Source: Hyaloscypha bicolor E
Taxonomy: Eukaryota > Ascomycota > Leotiomycetes > Helotiales > Hyaloscyphaceae
Direction of reading: 5' to 3'
Length of the DNA stretch: 64,000 nucleotides
Assembly: GCF_002865645.1 (NCBI RefSeq)
Contig: NW_020194555.1
Coordinates: 1,364,001 to 1,428,000, forward strand
This document shows positions 32,240-43,950 of the stretch, in pieces. The notes under the pieces were generated by a model, which was given only the letters and a program-made list of their open reading frames with translations, was not told the DNA's origin and did no database searches. A program made the translations under genes and the position numbers. Each line of letters starts with the position of its first letter. Position 1 is the stretch's first letter.

Positions 32240-33362
32240 AAACAAAATTACGCCGGAAGAAACTGTGCAGGCTCTCGAAGGGATGGAAGAAAGCGTCAAC
32301 AATGACTCTCACAACTGCTGCACCTCTCGCCGATATGTTCTCGATTCTGTCGACGCTCGGCTGCTCCGTTGATTCGAACAAATTAATCATTGTGCTCAAC
32401 TCGGCGAATGTTGTCCTATCTGTGGTAAGGAAAGATATTCCGATCGGAGAATGCTGCTACATATTCGCCATTATATCAATGGCAGCCGGCGATCTTTCTT
32501 GTCTTGGTGGGACAGGCGATCCGATTCCCATCGCACGAGGACCAAATTAGGATGCTACGTCTATAAGTTGGCTGCGTTGGCCAGAGACCCCGCGAGGGGT
32601 GAGCTTGATACGGCAACCCCGTGGACATCCAATTCAGTACGGCATACGAACAACGAGGTTAATGCTGGCCATTGACCTGCTAATTACGGAGAAGTGGGAA
32701 TGAAGGGAGCCATATCAGAGTATCAGAGATTCGATTATCGGGTTCATATTATCACAACTGGGCAAAGATATCCTATCGTCCATCATTGAGCATCTGAGGG
32801 AGAGTCGGGACCAAGAGCTGGGTCGACGTCTAGCAGCAGGCTTGGCAGCTGGTCCAGAATGGATCATGCTTTTGTACGCTCAAACAACTTTGAAAGACCT
32901 GGTAAGTCCACAGGATTCTGCTGTTGCGGACACTCTTGGTAATTTCGGATCCGTTGCTGTGGCTGCCCTTTTCTCAGAATGCGATATTCTTCTTGAAAAT
33001 CGCGAACATCTTGAGCGTGAAGTACTATGGTATCTTTACTATCAATTTGCTAGAGGTAGTTCGTTCTACGTTTGCTTGGATCTTGGTCATACCAATAGGG
33101 TTCTGCTATCGGCGGTGCTGAACGACGTACCAGAAGGCATGATCTCAGCAATTCCAACAAATCTTGCGAGCCCATTCTTCTCCGAAACTCGCCGGCTCTG
33201 GATACTTGAGCCTGAGGACCTTAGAGATTTCGATCTGACCGACGTAGCCGCCTATCGTATATATGGAAAGGCAAACTTTCTAAGCCACTCTCCTATCAGT
33301 GATGACTCGGGATACGCAACTCTTGCAAAGCACGCCTTTATCATTGGAGAGCAGCTGACCTG
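32240..33362 (+). pseudogene. HET-type pseudogene, 3' half
   Basis: Continuation of the HET-type gene after the transposon. Pieces: ADMFSILSTLGCSVDSNKL and YIFAIISMAAGDLSCLGG (32300-32545), then after stops and a frame change a clean 173-codon frame (32842-33363) with SVAVAALFSECDILLE, TNRVLLSAVL and ETRRLWILEPEDL. I assign it to the same gene because of position, orientation and the typical style of HET C-terminal regions; direct alignment would be needed to prove it. The first piece (32302-32550) is one open frame of 82 codons; the stretch 32560-32840 is full of stops. Confidence 0.5.
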
Positions 33363-34667
33363 ATGGGTAAGTCAGTGGCACACTCCTTGGATTTCAAAAT
33401 GCAGGTTTAAGTGCTGATGGTTATATTGGAGGCGAAGTCTTAGTCAAGGGAATCTGTAAAACGGTTGTCGAAAAGGTAGCGCATTGAAGAAGCCTGAGAA
33501 GCCTCTAGTGGCGGCAAGGTGTGGTAAAAAGGAGAAATTGGTATCACCTGAAATGTCCGAAGCTTGGTACAGGGTGGTGAAAATCATACGTCACATTTGG
33601 TATCTTATACTACTATGTCATGTTGTGCCAATGAGTCTGTTTCTTAAATGCAAGAGATCGAACATAGAGCAAATTCCGTTGCGCAAAGGTAGCCAATTTC
33701 TCCCTAGAAACGGAACAAAGTATCTCAGGCATGTTTAGATTGGGATTGGGACTGCATCAACTTGAAATTTTCTCCGAAGTGTTACTCTGGCCACAGAGAG
33801 TAACTAGTGCTCTATAATTTGGGTCGAAACTAATATCACTGCGAGTCTCTCAACGGGTATGTAAACTGAGTCATACTACACATGAACATTGCAAGAGAGT
33901 ACCATAGCTAAGGTTCACAACCTGAACCCCGAGACCAATGCCATATCAATTATTTGAAATTTCCGGGTTTCCCTACCCCCTCTGCCTTCCGTAATCTTGT
34001 CATGTATATAACCCGAGCCGACGCCGTCGCTGCGGGAATTTATTCTCCTCCTTCCCCTCTCTCTCTCCAGCTCTTGTTTCTGAATTTCAAACTTGATGCG
34101 GTTCGTCTGGCTCAACCTCCATGGTCATCTTCTCCCATATCTCTGAGTCGCTGCTCTGTTGGAGGAGTACAGAAAGCTTGGTAGGTTCCGATTTGATGAT
34201 TTCTTGGAGATCGAGCCCGCCTGTTATCGAACGTAGGTTGAGTTCATTGGTAACGTCTCTTTCTCTGTCGCTTTCGCTTTGGCGGGGAAAGTTCTCCTCG
34301 TCATATGCTCGGAGATTAGCCTTAGAGTTGGAGTTGAAGGCTTGAGCTAGGCCTCAAACCCAGTACCCGCTGGGGTAGAAGGGATGTGGATTGCAGATAT
34401 GGTGAAGTTGAATAAAACGACAATATGAAACGAATTGTTCGTGAGTTGTGCAGTAATGAAGTGAATAGGGAGAAATCAGCAATGTCAGCCGAATATTCTT
34501 GAGTTTGCGCAAGAATGAAGGGAAGAGGAAGAGGAAGAAACACTTTTCTTCATGTACAGTAGATTCATAGAACGTTGTACCGTGTTTTCGATCACGCACG
34601 AAATGACTTGTTCGTGTCTCCTTTTTGGCTCAAACTTGAGCTTGAAGATACGAAATGCAGACAAATA
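33363..34667. other. Intergenic region, no supported gene
   Basis: Only ORFs of 60-85 codons without domains. Pyrimidine-rich runs (CTCTCTCTC) at 34058-34070 and 34257-34280. Nothing else that I can name. Confidence 0.45.
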
Positions 34668-34944
34668 CGGAGGTCGCGGCCATAAGTCTTGCAACCAGCA
34701 GGGATGAGTTCCAAGCCTCAGGACGCTACTTGCAGCTGGCCTAGCAACGAAGATTAGGCTCGATAGCCTGTAGGAATAGTAGGTTTAGCGATGCTTATAG
34801 GGCCTGCGCGCTATATTTTGGCCACGGAACGCCTGCAAGGCCCTGTATTTACAGCGCTTCTTGGTTGCCGTGCAACGGCCCTGCCACTTAAGCGAGAAGT
34901 GGCGGCGACCCTGGTAGTTGCAAGACTTATGGCCGCGACCTCCG
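34668..34944. mobile_element. MITE-like element, 28-bp perfect inverted repeats
   Basis: 277 bp bounded by CGGAGGTCGCGGCCATAAGT... at 34668-34695 and its perfect inverse at 34917-34944. No coding capacity. The interior contains GCGCGCTATATTTTGGCC with ACGCCTGCAAGGCCCTGTA, resembling the sub-terminal GCGCTATATTTATAGGCC/CGCCTTTAC of the piggyBac-type element at 29.3-32.2 kb. A second internal palindrome (GCCACTTAAGCGAGAAGTGGC) is at 34883-34903. I see no certain target-site duplication. Confidence 0.75.
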
Positions 34945-35329
34945 ACACCTGTAAACAAACAGCTTGCTAATAGCCGACGCGCTCGTCTAGCTTTGGGGCA
35001 AAATAAAAGCTATTGAAGGAAGTGTAAATGAATGTCTCAGATACTTCGAAACAAAAGCGTCAAGCACCGAAATAGAAACTTCCACGAATATACCCAGGTC
35101 ATTCTTACCAGGCTTGACATAGGAAGAGAACCTCGAAAATATGTAATGTCACTGTTGAGTTGTGGAGGCTCAAACACGGTCATGATGAGACGAGGATGTC
35201 ACCGCGGCCGATCGTCGGCATTCAATGTGGGGTTGCTGCAAGGCTCTCCGCAGCTCTGCATCAGCAACAAACAATTTCCAAGCACGTCTTCCCCCTCCCA
35301 CTCTTACCAATCCTCAATAAAAACCACGT
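34945..35329. other. Upstream region of the SDR gene
   Basis: 385 bp between the MITE-like element and the SDR start. No gene seen; it must hold the SDR promoter. Confidence 0.4.
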
Positions 35330-36425
35330 ATGCGCCCCCTACGAACCAGTGCCCATTTTCTCCGCACACTCAGTAGCCTCCGCGCACCTCTCAATCCCCT
35401 CCACAAGCCCATCCGAGGCATGGCCACCTCCGCAATGTCAAAACGCCTTGAAGGCAAAACCATCGTCATAACTGGCGCCTCCTCAGGCATTGGCCGCTCC
35501 ACCGCCATCGAATTCGCGCGCACGAGTCCGAAGAATCTGCGGTTGATCTTGACAGCGAGGAGGATCGATACCTTGAAAGAGATTGCGGAGGAGATCAAGA
35601 AGGAGGTGGGGGAGGGCGTGAAAGTCCTGCCGTTTAAGCTGGATGTTAGTTCTCCTGATGAGGTACGGGGTTTTGTGGGGAATCTGCCGGAGGAGTGGAG
35701 GGAGATTGATGTTTTGGTTAATAATGCGTGAGTCTCTTCGTTGTGGTGGTGAAGGAGGAAGGGAGAGGCTGACTGAGACAGGGGACTTGTGAAGGGTGTT
35801 GATAAGGCACCGGAGATTAAGGAGGATGATATCAATGTTATGTTTGCGACGAATGTTACGGGTCTGATCAATATGACTCAAGCTGTTCTACCGATCTTCA
35901 AGAAGAGGGCAGATGGTGGTGCCGGGGATATTATAAACGTTGGCAGTATTGCGGGCAGAGAACCATACCAGGGAGGAAGCATTTATTGTGCCACGAAGGC
36001 GGCAGTGCGGAGTTTTACGGATTCGTTGAGGAGAGAGTTGATTGCTACGCGTATCAGAGTTATTGAGGTTGATCCAGGACAGGTCGAGACTGTGAGTTTT
36101 TGAGCGAACGTTGGAACTCCACGCTGACTTGCAAAAGGAATTCTCCGTTGTCAGATTTTATGGGGATAAGGCGAAAGCTAATGCTGTTTATGCGTAAGTT
36201 CCATGAGCGTTGGTACGGACATGGCTGATGTGTGAAGTGGCTGTGAACCTTTGACTCCTGAAGATATTGCGGAGGTTATTGTTTTCACGGCTGGACGGAG
36301 GGAGAATGTTGTCATTGCGGACACATTGGTCTTCCCTAATCATCAGGTATGATCCTTCTCTTTTTATCATTTAATAGAGACTGACTGGGCAGGCCGCTGC
36401 TACTGTCATGCATAAGAAGTCGTAG
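35330..36425 (+). CDS. Short-chain dehydrogenase/reductase (YMR226C-type)
   Basis: Five exons: 35330-35727, 35782-36091, 36138-36193, 36238-36346, 36393-36425; introns of 54, 46, 44 and 46 nt, all GT/AG; 301 residues from the first ATG. Classical SDR motifs: TGASSGIG (cofactor loop), VLVNNAG (spanning intron 1), catalytic Ser in INVGSIAG, and Tyr-x3-Lys in YCATK. An Arg in TARRIDTL after the second strand suggests NADP(H). The sequence agrees best with the fungal/bacterial YdfG-type family that oxidises L-allo-threonine, serine and 3-hydroxy acids; the substrate is inferred. The first 30 residues ([14 protein letters not shown]) look like a mitochondrial presequence; starting at the second ATG (35420, MATSAM) gives 271 residues, closer to cytosolic relatives. 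Intact despite transposon neighbours. Confidence 0.9.
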
Positions 36426-36910
36426 AGATGCTGATGAATATGCAGGCTGGTACTGGCGGAGCTATGTATAAGAAACCTCGATTTGAAGAAAGAAAAAGTC
36501 AATGAAAAGTAGAAAGTACATAGCTCATAGCTCATAGAAAATGAACTGGTGGAAGCATGTGGGTTATCAGGCATCTGTATAGCCACGTTCCTTTCAGTTT
36601 TTCAAAGTAGATTATTTTTCAAAATAATGGGTTCCCATCCGGGTAGTCCAGGGATAGCGTCAACATTATGTTCTATAGATAGAGGATCGAATTCTGAGGC
36701 GCTGTACGCCGCTAAGTACTATTAGTTAAAAGTGTGACAGGTGCCCTTGTTCGACCCGCTACTGGACTATTCCCTAGAACCAAGTTGCGATCGCCTTACA
36801 GTCATCTTCGAAACCGGCCTGCCCAAACACACTCTCATAGCGTCTGTACCGCCCTCGTTTACCCGTTCGTACCTTCCACAAGTTACCACTGGCGGTTCGT
36901 GAAAGCGACC
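36426..36910. other. Intergenic region
   Basis: No gene supported. Short ORFs near 36734-37040 partly overlap the inverted-repeat element that follows and are not believable. Confidence 0.4.
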
Positions 36911-37654
36911 TGTACGGAAAGCGAGAAGGATCAGAAGACCAAGCGATTTTCGAATCCGATTTTCGACTTTTGATGTCCGACTTGTGGCACGTGCGCACCC
37001 TACCAAAAATTACAAACACCCATACACCACGCCTATATATCACGCCCCCTCTCCCTGTGCCTCTATTATTACTTCAAATATTTCCTCTCTTTAATTCTTC
37101 TCGCTCTCTTTATAAGTATAAGGGTAAGAGAGGGGAGAAGGGGGGAGAGAGGGGAGAAGGGGGGAGAGAGGGAGGGCAGGGCAAGGGGACCTTACTAAAA
37201 ATTCATGTTACAAAGCACTAAATTTTTAGTACCTATAGCCTATAATTTAGTGATTGTGGCCCTAAAATTTAGCGATAAGTAGCCTATAATTATAGGGCTT
37301 CCTTTTCCTCGCGAGTCGCATGCCTTAAAGCTCGCTCTTCGATTTTCGCTTTCCACTTTTCAACTTTCACTTTTCACTTTTCACTTTTCACTCGCCCTCC
37401 ATCTCCTCCCCCTCCCCCCCACCCCCATCCCCATCTACCCCTCTCTTACCCCTCTCTCGTATATATATATATAAATAAGAATTAAAAAGAGAGTAATATT
37501 TTAAGTAGTAATAATAAGTAGAGGCACAGGAAGAGAGGGCATAATATGTAGGCGATTTTTGGTTAGGTGCGCACGTGCCACAAATCAGACATTGAAGGTC
37601 GAAAACCAGATTCGAAAATCGCTTGGTCTTCTGATCCTTATCGCTTTCCGTACA
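36911..37654. mobile_element. Inverted-repeat element, about 745 bp
   Basis: Bounded by TGTACGGAAAGCGA at 36911 and its inverse ending at 37654. The arms (36911-37140 and 37430-37654) match over about 220 bp with scattered changes, e.g. GATCAGAAGACCAAGCGATT, TTGTGGCACGTGCGCACC and CCTGTGCCTCTA in both. The inner ends are G-rich (GAGAGGGGAGAAGGGGGG) on the left and the C-rich equivalent on the right. The centre has TTTTCACTTTTCACTT repeats and no ORF. It looks like a non-autonomous foldback or MITE-like element. Confidence 0.7.
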
Positions 37655-37739
37655 CATCGAAGCAAAGAAGGGTGCGCAATTTCAAGCACGAGGGATTCTG
37701 AAAAAATATGATCCTGGGGGCTACTTCTCCGCCACTAAA

Positions 37740-39443
37740 ATGGCATCAGACGCTGATCAGAGATATCGCTCCCTGTATGGTCCAATTCTCAAGCCTTCTG
37801 GTGAAATCAGGCTTGTAGTCCTCCATCCGATCGACAACCCGCGGAATACAATCAGTTGTGACCTCGTGCGAGTGTCTTTAAACGATGAAATTCGATTTGA
37901 AGCACTTTCTTACGAGTGGGGGGAACCAGGAGACGAGAGGGATATTATCGTCAATAATGTGGCGGTTCCTGTACGAAGAAATCTCTGGGAAGCATTGTAC
38001 CACCTACGAGAGCCTTACGAGCGGAGATTTTGGATTGACGCGATGTGCATCAATCAATCAAACAAGGATGAGCGCAACCAGCAAGTCAGACAGATGAAAC
38101 GAATATACGAGCAATCATGGGGAGTGCTTATCTGGCTGGGTCTGCCAAGTGCAGACAGCCAACTTGCCTTGAGATTCATTGCACACTTCGAGCATTACAG
38201 GGGTCATTTCGTAGAGTGGGATACCGACTGCAAGGAGGAATTAACAGCGATTCGCCATTTGTGTAATCGATCCTACTGGAACCGACTCTGGATTATTCAG
38301 GAGGTCTTGGTTGCAAAGAATGCCAGGATGCAATGCGGTATAGACTATGCTAATTGGGACTACTTCGACAAGTTCCAAGTGGCTTTTGAAAGTGGAGAAA
38401 TCAGGACCCGAAACAAAGACAAGTTTAAGGATTTGAAATCATCTTCGGCATTTCAACTTGACAAATACCAGATATTATACCACAATCGAAGTTCGTCATT
38501 GGAAGATCTTCTAGAAGTCTTTTCAGCAGCAAAATGCAAAGAAATCAAGGATAAAATCTATGGCCTCGCTGGTATTACAAAGGATGCAGCCAACTTGCCG
38601 CTTGATTATTCTAAATCAATCTTCGAAATCTTCACAGACGTGGTGATGCTTCGCGAGTATCAAGACTGTGCCTCAATGATTTCATTTGCTAGCTTTTTGC
38701 AGCGGGTCTTTGAAGGCGGTGTGAGGGCGTCTGCTCATGCAACTCATCCGATCGCCCATGAGTCCGAGAGACTCGTAGGGGCATTGGGCTACTGTTGTGG
38801 TTCCATCAACAAATTTGGGCCGTATTTTGAGGATGCTTCCACCTCAGTCTCCGCAATGATTGAGGCAGCTGCCCAACGACGGCTCCAATCCCTGTTAGAA
38901 GGCCAAACTCCAGGAAGGAAAGAAATGATAAAAGAACAAATTAAGGTGCTGTTTCAGATGGAGCAACAGGTTTTAAGAGAGACAGTCCCTATTCATAGCC
39001 ATTTGTCTTACGGATTGCGAGGGGGTCGGGGATTTCGAGAGTATATGGAACGGTTTATGGATGTCCGGACCGCAGGGCGGAGGTACCTCTCAAATGCCCC
39101 TCAACCGTGGGGTCAGCTGACACAACAACTCAGCCCAGCAAGGACAAGTTGTGCTTTACAGCGAGAAGAATACAAAGCTGTAGAGCCTCGCTTCTTTCTT
39201 GACAACGATGGGAATGTGGGTGTTGCACCCAGCAATGCTTGGGCTTCAGATATACTGTGTGGTTTTCAAGGGTCTGATATTATTGCCGTCTTGAGGTGGA
39301 TCCAAGACCGCTATTTCCTGGTTGGCCGAGCTCTGTTACTGGGAAGAACAATTGACAGGCGGCGAATTGAGACGTGTTCAGAGATGGAGGATAGAATAAG
39401 CCTGTACTTAAATGCTGGTGCGTTGCAGCTGCTGACACAGTAG
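37740..39443 (+). CDS. HET-domain protein at the AT-rich boundary
   Basis: Intronless 567-residue frame with a complete HET domain: FEALSYEWG at residues 53-61, RFWIDAMCINQSN at 96-108, VLIWLGLPSADS at 129-140 and YWNRLWIIQEVLV at 179-191, then DKIYGLAGI and LPLDYSKS further on, typical of this subgroup. The C-terminal part is variable and has no recognised effector domain. There is no in-frame stop, and base composition is normal up to the stop, although extreme AT-rich sequence begins within about 150 bp. It starts 85 bp after an inverted-repeat element. It may encode an allorecognition cell-death inducer, but this is inferred from the family; no partner gene is visible. It is unlike the HET gene at 2259-4307 outside the core motifs. 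Confidence 0.9.
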   Translation: MASDADQRYRSLYGPILKPSGEIRLVVLHPIDNPRNTISCDLVRVSLNDEIRFEALSYEWGEPGDERDIIVNNVAVPVRRNLWEALYHLREPYERRFWIDAMCINQSNKDERNQQVRQMKRIYEQSWGVLIWLGLPSADSQLALRFIAHFEHYRGHFVEWDTDCKEELTAIRHLCNRSYWNRLWIIQEVLVAKNARMQCGIDYANWDYFDKFQVAFESGEIRTRNKDKFKDLKSSSAFQLDKYQILYHNRSSSLEDLLEVFSAAKCKEIKDKIYGLAGITKDAANLPLDYSKSIFEIFTDVVMLREYQDCASMISFASFLQRVFEGGVRASAHATHPIAHESERLVGALGYCCGSINKFGPYFEDASTSVSAMIEAAAQRRLQSLLEGQTPGRKEMIKEQIKVLFQMEQQVLRETVPIHSHLSYGLRGGRGFREYMERFMDVRTAGRRYLSNAPQPWGQLTQQLSPARTSCALQREEYKAVEPRFFLDNDGNVGVAPSNAWASDILCGFQGSDIIAVLRWIQDRYFLVGRALLLGRTIDRRRIETCSEMEDRISLYLNAGALQLLTQ

Positions 39444-40044
39444 GCTTGTCCTCATTTTCTGGTTCTGTATTATTGCTGTAGAGTAACAATATAAGTATCA
39501 ACTATTCTGCACTAAGGAAACTTGGCAACTAGACATTTCTCGATAGAATCAGGTCTCCTGTCCAATCCACAACCCGTCATAATCCCTCAGTTATAGTTCT
39601 TATACTTGTCCTTACTTACGGGCTATATAACTAAGGAAAGAAATAAAGCAATTCAATTAAAGGTATTAAGTTCTAGTAGCTCTTAAAATAGCTCTTTATT
39701 ATATAAGAAAGAAATTGTCGGTTCACTAGTAACGCGTAGTACCGTCACGTAATATGCGTGCCCTTACAGAATCTGAAGCTAATTTCGCTAGCCACAACAA
39801 CTAAAGCCTTAACATGTTAATAAGACAAGAACATACTGCACAATAATTAAGTGTGAATAGCTTATTTTAATTGTGTAAACAGAATTCTAAAAAAAATAGA
39901 TGTAACTAATAGCTGGCCCTCATTTGAACTATTCTTTACTTTTCGCGTTTCACGGGAGATAATATACTAATCCCTGTATGCCCATTGGGCCGAGGACTAG
40001 CTGAGTCATCGATTACGGAAATATACCGCGATTCCGCATCGAAA

Positions 40045-40587
40045 TAATAGTCGGACTTCACGTCATGCTAAAGGGGCCCTTCCCTTTAGTCGGGGAAAGC
40101 GAGTTGGCCCGCGAAAGCAAGATGGCCTGTTTCGGCTTTTTTTGCCTTCTAAAAAACAATATTAGAAACTAGCTATAGAAAATCTAATTAATACATTTTA
40201 TTTGCGATCTCATAGTTACCTATCGCATACTTAAGGGCTAAAGTTTTAAGTAAAAGAATAAAATTTTATAATTAAGCAAAAGTTATAGGTCTAATACTCG
40301 CGAAATGGTCATGAATAAATAATTCTTATGATTTTTGTATTTCTCGCAATTTTATTATTAAAATCTTAATAACTCTCTACCCACATCTTTTTTTAAGATT
40401 TAGAGAATTATATCTAGTTTATAAGGCTTATATTTTTAATTCTACTACTTAGAATTATTTAAAAAGGTCAATGTTTCAAGTTATTAAGGATTTTATTTGG
40501 TACGGGCCATCTCGCTTTTGCGGGCCAACTCGCTTTCCCCGACTAAAGGGAAGGGCCCCTTTAGTATGACATGAAGTCTGACTATTA
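40045..40587. mobile_element. Non-autonomous inverted-repeat element, 543 bp
   Basis: Terminal inverted repeats of about 85 bp: 40045-40131 and 40499-40587. They begin TAATAGTCGGACTTCACGTC and include AAAGGGGCCCTTCCCTTTAG and GGGGAAAGCGAGTTGGCCCG. The arms match at most positions; the differences are mainly C/T and G/A. The interior (40150-40490) is AT-rich and non-coding. Ends TA...TA are compatible with a Tc1/mariner-type TA target site, but this is only suggestive. Confidence 0.75.
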
Positions 40588-41967
40588 GCTAGGCAAGTCT
40601 GGAAGCTTATGGTCTAAAATAAGTTGTTTTTCTGACACCACATCATAATTAATGGGAGATGAGGTTGTGTACTACTCAAAATTAGTTTGTTTTCTTGTCT
40701 TAAAATAAACTATTCTAGAAGTATCTATAACTCTCGAGATAGTACCATATAATAAACAATAAAGACAAAGAACTTCTCAAACCTCGAGTTCTTCGAAGCC
40801 TTAAAGCTACTCGATCTCGGTAATTATCTAGTTTCCTATAAACCCTTCTCCTTTTTAGTAAATATCTGGTTATAAGTAGTCTATTTTATAAGACTTCTTA
40901 TTTTTTAAAAGCACAAAAGCATTAAAATACACAAACTATCTCCTTAAATATTATTCGAGTCAAAAGTCAATAATCCCTCTAAAGGTTAATAATTCCTTTA
41001 AAGGTCGATAATTCCCCCAAAGGTCAATAATACCTTCTAGGTTCAAGAAAGGGCTTAAGGTAGGTACCTAGTAATTTCCTCTCTAACCTATTATACTTCA
41101 TAAATCCTATTTAAAGCTTAAAGCTAATTCATTTAACCTTAGATCTTCTCTTTTATAATGCAATTCTAGCCTTAAACTAGCTTCTTCTCTTTCTCTAGCC
41201 TTCTTCCTGTTTTTAACCTATATTACGGAGTTCTCCTCAAACCTCTTTCTCTCTAAATATTTGCCTTAACTAATATCCAAAAAGAGATACCTGAATTCAT
41301 AGTATAAAGCAGGAATATATTTTCATACAGGTTTTAGAGGGCTTAATTAACCTGTTTAATATATAAACCCCTATATTACTAAACTATAGTATAATTAAAG
41401 GAAAGAAGTTATAGAGATATAGCAAAAATAGAGACTCTGCCTTAAATAAAACAGAGATTATAAAAGGGGCACCCGATAAGTAATAATACCAAAAAAAACA
41501 AATTAGAATTTCCTCTAAAATGCTTCTTTCCTTGAAAATGGCCCGAAAATACCTGTTTCTGCCTATAGTTTGCCTTTCCAGAAATAGAGCTAAAACTTCC
41601 GGTTATTTTACTTTAAAGAATATCTAAAAGTTACTTGGAAGAATAGTAAGCTTCTACTAGTTTCCGGATAGATCTCTTAACTACTAACCTTATATAAGTC
41701 AAGTCTAGTAATAAACTATTCAAATCAAATAAACCATACTATAAAATTTTAGGACTAACTTCCTTAAAACCTTTACTAAATCTTTATATATAGGTTAGGT
41801 CCGGTTTTCTCTAGAGTCTAAGATAGAATAAATACGGGTATTAGAGAGCTTAATTAATTTATTAATATATAAATTCCTATATTTCTTTACTATTAGCTAT
41901 TAAGAGATAGTAGGTACTATTATTATAAATAGAGGTATAAGGAAATTAAGGCTAAATAAAAGAGCAG

Positions 41968-42175
41968 GTAATTAGGTAAAAAGTAATTAGGTAGAAAAGA
42001 CTAGATAAAAGAGACTAGATAGAAAGAAACTAGTAGAAAGTAACTAGGTAGAAAGTAACTAGATAGAAGTAACTAGGTAAAAAGAGACTAGTAAAAAGAA
42101 ACTAGTAGAAAGTAACTAGGCAGAAAGTAATTAGATAGAAGTAACTAGATAAAAAGAAACTAGTAGAAAGAGACT
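41968..42175 (+). repeat. Minisatellite, about 15-16 bp unit
   Basis: About a dozen variants of TAACTAGRTAGAAAG in head-to-tail order. Variants with AAAAAG and AGAGAC occur. Confidence 0.65.
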
Positions 42176-43837
42176 AAATTAGTAGAGACTAGGGCAGAAA
42201 GAAAGAAAAGTATTACTATTAGTAATAGAAAAATTAAAGTATATAAAAGGCTTAGCTATTCTTTCTATAAAATATATTCTAAGTATTTCTATAAAGTAAT
42301 AAGTAATAAGTAAATAATCTATTACTATCTTCTCTTAATATAATTTTATTAAGATTTCTTTTTATATAATATATTATATAATAGAAAAAGATATTATTTA
42401 ATTACCTACTTTTCTTTTATTTAATAAAATATATCTAGCTTTAAATATTATAGCTAAAATTATTAGGTAATTATATATTACTTAGCTATAATATCTAGTA
42501 CTAGAAATATTAGTATATTTTACTAAGACTATAGGCTATTTCTATTTAAATACTAAAAGTTTATAATTTTGCAAAAATAAATAGAAAATTCCTAGAACTT
42601 CTTAAGAAAGAGAAAATATACCTAAAAGCTAGAATCTAATATTAAGTTTTCGAAGCTATAGGGCTATTATAGCCAAATTCATATTTAAAAAAAAAGTAAG
42701 AGTTATTTGGCTAGTAAATTCTTTTACTTATATTATACTTTATATAAATAACTAGTAATAAAATAAGATTTCTAGGTCTTTATTACTATAATATATAAAA
42801 GTATAAGATTATAAAAATATAAAATAATATATAAAATAATAGAGATAGCTTAATATTATAAGTTATAATTAATTAAGTATTTAGCTTTATATAGAATATT
42901 AATAAATAGAATTCTCTAATATAATATTAGATAAAGATATATATAAATTATATATAAAATTCCGAAAATATTTCAAAATCCTATATTCTAATTAATTTAT
43001 CTTATATTTATTTCTATCTCTATTATTTACTTACTTTATTTATTATAGTTTAAGAATATTATTCTATTTATAAGCTTTTATTAGTATAGGAAATATTAAC
43101 TTATTTAAAAAAGGGTTCTTTTATAAACTCGGTTTAAAGAAAAAAGATATATATTAATAAAGCTAATACTATTTTTAAATTCTTCTATATTACTTATTTA
43201 TAGTTCTTACTTCCTTAATATAGTAATCTAACTTCTTTAATAAGAATTCTAGTTTAATTCTCAAATCTAATTAACTTATAACTTTATTAGCCTTACTCTA
43301 TTACTTTCTATTTTACCCTATTACTTTCTATTTTATTTTATTATTTTCTATCTTACTCTATTACTTTCTATCTTATTCTATTATTCTTTACTCTATTCTA
43401 TTATTTAATTTTACTTACTTAAATCTATTTATTATCTCTAATTACTTTACTATTATTAATTAGAACTATACTAAAAAGATTTCTACCTAACTAGCCTAGT
43501 CTAATCCAGAGCTAACTAATAGCCTCTTCTGCCTTCTCTAAAAGGCCTTTAAATCTCTATATAATAATAATTATAGGCCAAAATTCAAAAACTAGTAAAT
43601 AGTTCTTTATAATTATAGGAATCTTTACTTTAATTACTTAGGAAGGCTTATATCTTCTAACTAGAATATTAATCTATATTATATCTTTCTCTATACTAGT
43701 AACTAACCTTCTATAATATTATTAGATAATAGATTCTCAGGAAAGTACTAGAATAATAACTTAATTAGAAAATAAAAAATAAGAGAAAATAATAGAAGAT
43801 AATAAAAATAAAAATAAAACCACTAAAGCAAATATAG

Positions 43838-43950
43838 AGAATATAGAGAATATAGAGAATATAGAGAATATAGAGAATATATGAGAGAATATAGAGAATA
43901 TAGAGAATATAGAGAATATAGAGAATATAGAGAATATAGAGAATATAAAA
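43838..43950 (+). repeat. Minisatellite, 9-bp unit
   Basis: About twelve copies of ATAGAGAAT in tandem with one insertion (TATGAGAGAAT), fading into AAAATATAA. Confidence 0.8.

Noticed and set aside
36734..37043. ORFs on both strands
   Set aside because: They cover the left arm of the inverted-repeat element and recur, inverted, in the right arm.
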